Of a DNA stretch of 18,361 nucleotides, positions 13,234 through 18,361 are shown piece by piece; position 1 is the first letter of the stretch, and each line of letters opens with the position of its first letter. Source of the DNA: Candidatus Omnitrophota bacterium (GTDB taxonomy: Bacteria; Omnitrophota; Gorgyraeia; Gygaellales; Profunditerraquicolaceae); NCBI GenBank assembly GCA_017995695.1, contig JAGOIJ010000015.1, forward strand, positions 1 through 18,361, given 5' to 3'. The position numbers and the translations under genes are program-made. The notes beneath the pieces are model-generated. The model was not told the DNA's origin. It ran no database searches and saw only the letters and a list, made by a program, of their open reading frames with translations.

Positions 13234-15098
13234 AACGAAATGCAATAATTCAAGCAATCATGGTTGTGGCATTAACGTTTAGTTTTTGCACCACGCTTGA
13301 TGCCGAAGAAAGCCTGTTTCCTGCTAAAGGCGTAGAGGGCACCGAAGAGCTAAGCGCCCGAAACCGGGTGTCGTTAAGTTTGCGTAACATCGACATAACT
13401 GAAGCATTGAAATTCTTTGCCATTCGGTCCGGGTTTAATATTATTCCTACCCCTAAGGTTTCAGGAAGGGTTACGTTGAACGTGGAAAACGTTCCGGTGT
13501 TGGATTTATTCGACCTGATGCTTCGCTCTAATAATCTGGCGTATGAAAAGCGGGGAGAAATTTATAATGTTATGACTGAGGCTGAATATAAACAACTGTT
13601 TGGCCGGAATTTTTCCGATACCCGCGCCGTAAAAGTTTTTCGGCTTAAATATGCTATCCCCGAGCAGGCATTTAATATGCTGGATGCGTTAAAGAGCGAT
13701 ATCGGCAGGCTCTTGGTTGAGGCAGAGTCCGGGGCGATCATGTTTATGGACACCCCTGAAAAAATTCAAGAAGCAACCAAGGCCCTTGAGATGCTTGAGC
13801 AAAAAGCTACGATCCGGGTGTTTGATCTAAAATACGCTAAGGCCAAGGATGTTGAAGATCAGCTGAAGGCGCAGATTGATTTAAAGAAGGTAGGCATGGT
13901 CCGGGCTGATGAGCGCACTAATCAGATAATTGTGCAGACCCTGCCTGAGCGCATGAGTAATATCGAAGGGCTCATTAAAAGCCTGGATAAGAAAACTAAG
14001 GCAGTGATGATCGATGTAAAGATTATCAAGATTAAACTTACCCGAGAGAATGACGAAGGGGTGCAGTGGGAAGGCTTATTTAGTTTGGCGCGGCAGTACG
14101 GGTTAACGTATCTAGGTTCGTACCCTTTTAGCAACATGGTTGCGGGAATTACTAATCCGACGTTCACCTCGCGCGAGCAGGTTGCCAGAAATGTTCAAAA
14201 CGCGATCGGCCAGTATCCTTTTTCCGGAACTACCTCAAGTTTGGATAGCAGCGTTAAGACAACGGCCGGCAAAAATATGCATCTGGGTATGATTTCGGGC
14301 AAGCAGGATTTTGATGCTGTGGTTAATTTTCTGCAGACGCTGGGTAAATCAAAGATTATCGCAAGTCCTGCGATTTCTGTGATCAATAATCAGGAGGCCA
14401 AGATCCATATCGGTGAGCGCAGGGCGTTTGTTACAACCACGACAACTACCGGCACCACCACAAAGACTGTTTCTGAAGAAGTGACGTATGTTGACGTTGG
14501 CGTGCAACTGTCAGTTACCCCCTTGATTAATGAAGATGGGTATATAACGATGAAGGTAAAGCCGGAGATTTCAAGCGTGGTTAATACGCTTACTACTTCA
14601 AGCGGCAACGTCGTGCCTATTATCGATCAAAGCACTGCTGAAACAACGGTAATTGCCAAGGATAGATCGACCGTTATCATCGGCGGCCTCGGCAAAGAGG
14701 AGAAAGTTGATAGCGGCGAATATTTCCCTGTGCTCGGTAAGATACCAGTGTTGGGATTTCTTTTTAAAAATGAAACTAAGAAATTGGAGCGTATAGAATT
14801 GGTGGTTATGTTGACTCCTATTATCGTTGAGGGGGACAGGTTTATAACTCCCGCAAGTATTGAGAAATTCGAGGTAAAGCCGGTGAAACAGTTTGATGTG
14901 TTTCGGCCGGAAAGCGCTATGCCTTCTAGTCAGACTCAAGGGGGGCTCGTTTCGGTAACTGAAGCTATGAAGCTCAAAAATGTCAAATCGTATAATGAGG
15001 ATCAAGAGTTAAAAGTGAAACCATTAGAAAAGGCGGCAAGCGCGAGTATACCATTAGAGAGAGGTGTCCCTGCAAAGGGTTTTAAACCTTACAACTAA
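13230..15098 (+). CDS. gspD: Secretin, GspD/PilQ family
   Basis: A 622-residue outer-membrane secretin. A Sec signal peptide covers about residues 1-25, ending LDA. An N0/STN domain lies near 48-118 (SLRNIDITEALKFFAIRSGF), N1 near 136-190 (FRLKYAIPEQAFNML), N2 near 195-255 (IRVFDLKYAKAKDVEDQL), and the secretin barrel at about 370-535. Barrel hallmarks include IASPAISVINNQEAKI, VDVGVQLSVTPLI, IIGGLGKEEK, GKIPVLGFLFK and LVVMLTPIIVEG. A Thr-rich gate-like stretch (TTTTTTGTTTKT) lies in the barrel. About 85 C-terminal residues follow the barrel and are charged and lysine-rich, possibly a pilotin-binding or coiled-coil-contact tail. It forms the multimeric channel for type II secretion or pilus exit. 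It starts by ATGA overlap and is followed one base later by the large coiled-coil gene. GspD versus PilQ cannot be settled; only one or two KH-like N-domains are seen and no AMIN domain. Confidence 0.93.
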   Translation: MKRNAIIQAIMVVALTFSFCTTLDAEESLFPAKGVEGTEELSARNRVSLSLRNIDITEALKFFAIRSGFNIIPTPKVSGRVTLNVENVPVLDLFDLMLRSNNLAYEKRGEIYNVMTEAEYKQLFGRNFSDTRAVKVFRLKYAIPEQAFNMLDALKSDIGRLLVEAESGAIMFMDTPEKIQEATKALEMLEQKATIRVFDLKYAKAKDVEDQLKAQIDLKKVGMVRADERTNQIIVQTLPERMSNIEGLIKSLDKKTKAVMIDVKIIKIKLTRENDEGVQWEGLFSLARQYGLTYLGSYPFSNMVAGITNPTFTSREQVARNVQNAIGQYPFSGTTSSLDSSVKTTAGKNMHLGMISGKQDFDAVVNFLQTLGKSKIIASPAISVINNQEAKIHIGERRAFVTTTTTTGTTTKTVSEEVTYVDVGVQLSVTPLINEDGYITMKVKPEISSVVNTLTTSSGNVVPIIDQSTAETTVIAKDRSTVIIGGLGKEEKVDSGEYFPVLGKIPVLGFLFKNETKKLERIELVVMLTPIIVEGDRFITPASIEKFEVKPVKQFDVFRPESAMPSSQTQGGLVSVTEAMKLKNVKSYNEDQELKVKPLEKAASASIPLERGVPAKGFKPYN

Positions 15099-15099
15099 T

Positions 15100-18000
15100 A
15101 TGACAAAAAAAAGAGTGTTGCTGTCGGTTTATGTAGTTATTATGGGCGTGTTGGCTTGTTCTTTTCAGGCCCATGCCCAAGAATATGAAAATCAGGCTGC
15201 CGCAGGGCTTGCCTATGAAGACGAGTTAGGCGCGGTCTTGAATAATTTCGATGCGCTTAAGCAAGAGTTGGGCATACTGCGCAGGGAGCATGAGACCCTT
15301 AAGCAGGATAGCGATATCAAGATCCGGGAATATCAGGGTATGCTCAAACGCCTTCAGGAAGAAAAAGTAAGTCTTCAGAATCAGTTACAGCAGTTAACTA
15401 CTTTGATGTTGGAGAAAGATAAGACCATTGCTGAAGGGGCTGTGTATGGTTCAAAGCTTAACCAATTACAGAGCGAACGAGCAGCAATTGATCAGCAGAT
15501 GCAAAAGCTTGAACTTTCTGTCCAGGAGAAAGATCGCATAATCGCTGAATTAAAACAAAGCAAGGATCAATTAACCTCCGGGTTAAAGGATGTTCAGACG
15601 CAGGCTCAGCAAGTGAGCAGCCAGGCCAATGAAGTTAAGATCCAGCTGGAAGCCTTTAAGGCAAAAGAGCTGGGCTGGTCCGGGCGCGTGCAGCAGCTGC
15701 TGGAGACCCTGCAAGAAAAAGAGAAGACTATTTCTGATTTACAGCAAATTAAACTTCAGTTGGACAGCCGTATCGCGGATATATCCAACGCTGTTACTGA
15801 ACGAGAACGCCAAGCCCAGCAATTAAATGCTGCGCTTCAATCAAAAGACGCATCGTTTGCGCAACTATCGCAAGCGAGAGATCAGTTATATTCTCAACTT
15901 AAGGATGCGGAGGTAAAGCTTGCGCAGCTTGTTAATGAAAAGACCGCGTTACAAAATCAAATAGACGTTTTTAGAGTTAAAGAACAGTCATGGTCAGAGC
16001 GTTCCCGCCAGCTGAATGCGTCGCTGCAGGAAAAAGAAAAGGCGCTTGCGAATAGTAATCAAACGCAGCAACAGTTAGCCGGTCAGCTGAAAGAAAAAGA
16101 CGCAGCGCTCATGCAACTGCAGGGACAACTTCAGCAATCCTCTGCTGTTTTGCAGGAAAAAGAAAAGAGTCTTAGTGCCCTTACCCAAGCGAGGGAACAA
16201 GTCGCCCTTGAGCGCAAGGACCTGGAGTCGAAGCTTGCGTTAGCAACAAGTGAAAGTATGAATCTGAAAAATCAGCTTGAGACGTATAAATCAAGAGAGC
16301 AGTCATGGTCAGAGCGTTCCCGCCAGCTGAATGCGTCGCTGCAGGAAAAAGAAAAGGCGCTTGCGAATAGTAATCAGGCGCAGCAGCAATTGGCCGGTCA
16401 GCTGAAAGAAAAAGACGCAGCGTTAGCTCAGTTACAAAATCAACTCCAGCAAGTTTCCGCTGCTTTGCAGGATAAGGAAAAGAGTCTTAGCGCCCTTACT
16501 CAAGCGAAGGATCAAGTTGCCCTTGAGCGCAAGGATCTGGAGTCCAAACTTGCGCTAGCGACCAATGAAAGCTTAAATCTGAAAAACCAGCTTGAGACGT
16601 ATAAATCAAAAGAGCAGACATGGCAGCAGCAGCGGCAGCAGGCGCAAGCTGCGTTTGCCGAGAAAGAAAAGATTATTGCCGGCTTGAGGCAAGATCAGCA
16701 ATCAGCAGGCGATAAACAGAAAGAGTTGGAGGCGAGGGTTGTCCAGCTCCAGAACGAATTTGCCTTGGCGCAGAATAAAGCGCAGCAGTTAGCGATTATT
16801 ATACAGGAAAAAGATAAGGCACTCGCAGAAACGAAACTTATCCAGGAGCAGGCATTGAGCCAGGTAAAAGAAAAAGATGCGCAGTTGGCAAACTATGCAA
16901 ATGAAAAAGCACAGCTTGAAAGTCGTCTTAATGCTTTTAAAATTAAAGAGCAATCATGGTCTGACCGTGCGCGGCAGCTTTCGGCAACGTTGCAAGATAA
17001 AGAAAAACTTATTACAGAATTGCAGCAAGCTAAGACTTCCCTTGAGCAGCAACATAAAGAAGCGCAGGCAAAGATCAATGTGCTCACCGGACAGTTTCAG
17101 CAATCAAAACAGCAATTGCAAGATAAGGATAAAATCATAGCTGAAGCAGGCTTTGCGAAAGAAACTCTTGCTGCGCAAATAAAAGAATTCGAAATGAAGC
17201 TTAATCAGCTGCAATCAGAAAAAGCAATTGTTGACAATAACGCGAAGAATGTTACCTCCAGAATAACAGACCTTGAAGCTAGGTTGCAGGCAGCCACGGG
17301 AACCCTTGAGCAGTCGCAGCTTGAGAGGAATAAACTCCAGGGTCAACTTGATGATTTGAAAAAACAAGGGCAGGATTGGCAGTTGAAAGTCCAGCAGCTT
17401 GCCTCGGTTATTATTGAAAAAGAAAAGATGGTTGAGCAGTTAACACAGGCAAAGCAGCAGCTTGAAATTCAGGTTAAGAATGTAGAGAGCGCTATTCAGA
17501 AATCCCAGACAGATGCGCAATCCCGGATGCAGCTTAAAGATTCCGCCATCCAAGAGCAAGAGAGGCGTTTGCAGGCTATAGAGCAGGAGAAACAGCAACT
17601 CGCTAAACAATTGGAAGATCACAAGACTAGGCTTTTGCAAGTGCAATCTGGTTTTCAGAATCGGGTTGCGCAATTAACAACGAGTGCGCAAGAAAAGGAT
17701 AAGTCTCTTGCGGGGTTGGACAAAGAAAGGCAACAGCTGCTGGCTAAGGTAAGTAACTATGAGCAACAGTTGAGCCAACTTGCGCAAGAGAAAGGCTCTT
17801 TGCAGACTTCTCTTGAAGGGATAAGAGGAAATGAGCAGAAACTTGCTTTTGAAGCAAATGGTCTGCGCGCAGATCTTGTTGAGAAAAATAAAATTATCGC
17901 TGAACTTGGCGAGATGAAGCAACAGCTTATGTTGCAGGCAAAAGATTCCCAGGCCCAGCTTCAAGCATTGTTAAACGAAAAACAAGCATTAAGCAACGAA

Positions 18001-18361
18001 CTATCGTTGCTTAGTAAGAGCGGCCAGGAAAAAGAGAAAACGGTTACTGATCTTACGCAAAATAATGAGCAAATGAGCAAGCGGCTTAAGGATTTTGAAG
18101 GCTGGATAGCTACGTTGCAGCAGGAAAAGAGTGCGATGCAAGCGCAATTGCAACAGGTTACCGCGGCGCTTCAAGAAAAAGAAAAAGTAGCGCAAGATTT
18201 AGCGCAGGCTAAAGATCAGGTTTCAGGTAAGACCAAAGAGCTTGAGTTGGCGCTCGCCCAGGCGGTCAATGATAAAGATATGTTAACTAAGCAGGTGCAG
18301 CAGCTTTCGATGGCTGTGCAAGAAAAAGACAAGAGCGTAAGCGAGTTACTTTTGGCAAAGC
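15100..18361 (+). CDS. Giant exported coiled-coil repeat protein (3' end outside window)
   Basis: A reading frame from the ATG at 15100 stays open to the right edge, at least 1,087 residues. The N-terminus is a clear Sec signal peptide (MTKKRVLLSVYVVIMGVLAC, then SFQAHA and Q27); cleavage after A26 is likely, though VLAC with C20 is a marginal lipobox. The rest is almost unbroken Gln/Glu/Lys/Leu/Ala heptad sequence with recurring LQEKEK and EKDK phrases. The only tryptophans I see are W193, W298, W403, W508, W620, W760 and W1002; the first four are exactly 105 residues apart. Each lies in a motif like KEQSWSERSRQL, followed by LQEKEK. I see no cysteine beyond C20. It should be a very long periplasmic or surface rod. 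It starts one base after the secretin stop, so cotranslation is likely. I recognise no named family; its role with the secretin is inferred from context. Confidence 0.9.
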   Translation, partial: MTKKRVLLSVYVVIMGVLACSFQAHAQEYENQAAAGLAYEDELGAVLNNFDALKQELGILRREHETLKQDSDIKIREYQGMLKRLQEEKVSLQNQLQQLTTLMLEKDKTIAEGAVYGSKLNQLQSERAAIDQQMQKLELSVQEKDRIIAELKQSKDQLTSGLKDVQTQAQQVSSQANEVKIQLEAFKAKELGWSGRVQQLLETLQEKEKTISDLQQIKLQLDSRIADISNAVTERERQAQQLNAALQSKDASFAQLSQARDQLYSQLKDAEVKLAQLVNEKTALQNQIDVFRVKEQSWSERSRQLNASLQEKEKALANSNQTQQQLAGQLKEKDAALMQLQGQLQQSSAVLQEKEKSLSALTQAREQVALERKDLESKLALATSESMNLKNQLETYKSREQSWSERSRQLNASLQEKEKALANSNQAQQQLAGQLKEKDAALAQLQNQLQQVSAALQDKEKSLSALTQAKDQVALERKDLESKLALATNESLNLKNQLETYKSKEQTWQQQRQQAQAAFAEKEKIIAGLRQDQQSAGDKQKELEARVVQLQNEFALAQNKAQQLAIIIQEKDKALAETKLIQEQALSQVKEKDAQLANYANEKAQLESRLNAFKIKEQSWSDRARQLSATLQDKEKLITELQQAKTSLEQQHKEAQAKINVLTGQFQQSKQQLQDKDKIIAEAGFAKETLAAQIKEFEMKLNQLQSEKAIVDNNAKNVTSRITDLEARLQAATGTLEQSQLERNKLQGQLDDLKKQGQDWQLKVQQLASVIIEKEKMVEQLTQAKQQLEIQVKNVESAIQKSQTDAQSRMQLKDSAIQEQERRLQAIEQEKQQLAKQLEDHKTRLLQVQSGFQNRVAQLTTSAQEKDKSLAGLDKERQQLLAKVSNYEQQLSQLAQEKGSLQTSLEGIRGNEQKLAFEANGLRADLVEKNKIIAELGEMKQQLMLQAKDSQAQLQALLNEKQALSNELSLLSKSGQEKEKTVTDLTQNNEQMSKRLKDFEGWIATLQQEKSAMQAQLQQVTAALQEKEKVAQDLAQAKDQVSGKTKELELALAQAVNDKDMLTKQVQQLSMAVQEKDKSVSELLLAK
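15982..16611 (+). repeat. Two near-identical 315-bp tandem repeats inside the coiled-coil gene
   Basis: Copy one is 15982-16296 and copy two 16297-16611, each 105 codons. Bases 15985-16061 and 16300-16376 (77 bases) are identical; the remainder differs by scattered, partly synonymous changes. A more diverged third copy begins at 16612 and an earlier one can be aligned from about 15667, both keeping the 315-base register of the Trp codon. This shows growth of the protein by tandem duplication in frame. Confidence 0.9.

Noticed and set aside
14598..15005. 135-residue open frame on the minus strand inside the secretin gene
   Set aside because: It is antisense to conserved secretin barrel motifs, has no recognisable domain, and looks like a shadow of the coding strand.
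17440..18195. Three Leu/Phe-rich minus-strand frames at 17440-17673, 17674-17964 and 18001-18195 that look like membrane proteins
   Set aside because: They are complements of Gln/Glu/Lys-rich codons of the coiled-coil gene (CTT/TTG opposite AAG/CAA), so the hydrophobicity is an artefact.
15100..18361. SMC, Rad50 or myosin-like ATPase rod
   Set aside because: The N-terminus is a signal peptide and there is no Walker A motif before the coiled coil; low-complexity coiled coils match such proteins by composition only.

Overview
The window reads as one continuous plus-strand accessory region of a Gram-negative (double-membrane) bacterium. A GspD/PilQ-type secretin, Sec-type signal peptides and nucleotide-activated heptose genes all imply an outer membrane. 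Base composition looks moderate (mid-40s % GC by eye). The mix of a surface-heptose cluster, ExeA-type ATPase, secretin and very large periplasmic coiled-coil protein recalls uncultivated PVC-side lineages such as Omnitrophota, but nothing here proves the taxonomy. I saw no tRNA, rRNA, CRISPR array, transposase or convincing minus-strand gene.

Region 1 (1-9765) is a surface-polysaccharide / GDP-heptose cluster with very tight spacing and several ATGA or 1-nt overlaps. In order: the 3' end of a TylF-like methyltransferase; a transketolase split into N- and C-terminal subunits; an NAD-dependent epimerase/dehydratase; a TRAM-less radical-SAM protein with the methylthiotransferase cysteine layout; a class I methyltransferase; a second epimerase/dehydratase; an RmlC-type 3,5-epimerase; a GHMP kinase like HddA; a nucleotidyltransferase like HddC; and a GT4-like glycosyltransferase. 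Together they suggest synthesis of GDP-D-glycero-alpha-D-manno-heptose, its remodelling by epimerisation or reduction plus methylation, and transfer to a glycan. Transketolase could supply sedoheptulose 7-phosphate or build a modified sugar. The isomerase, the bisphosphatase and an obvious 4,6-dehydratase are not in the window. Two small arrays of 7-bp repeats sit in the only loose spacers of this cluster.

Region 2 (about 9766-10279) is a regulatory boundary. It holds a candidate promoter, a tiny MerR-like DNA-binding protein, a possible second promoter, a rho-independent terminator hairpin, and a 34-codon open frame that runs through the hairpin and overlaps the next start codon.

Region 3 (10280-end) is a secretin module: an ExeA/GspA-like AAA ATPase, a membrane-anchored coiled-coil protein, a bitopic protein with a GspC/PilP/GspB-like C-terminal domain, a secretin, and an exported coiled-coil protein of more than 1,087 residues that runs off the right edge. 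The last protein is built from a repeating unit of about 105 residues (15 heptads) marked by a single tryptophan. The five genes are almost contiguous and probably cotranscribed. They look like the assembly and gate part of a type II secretion or type IV pilus-like machine combined with unusually large coiled-coil proteins, and this is the most novel-looking part of the window.
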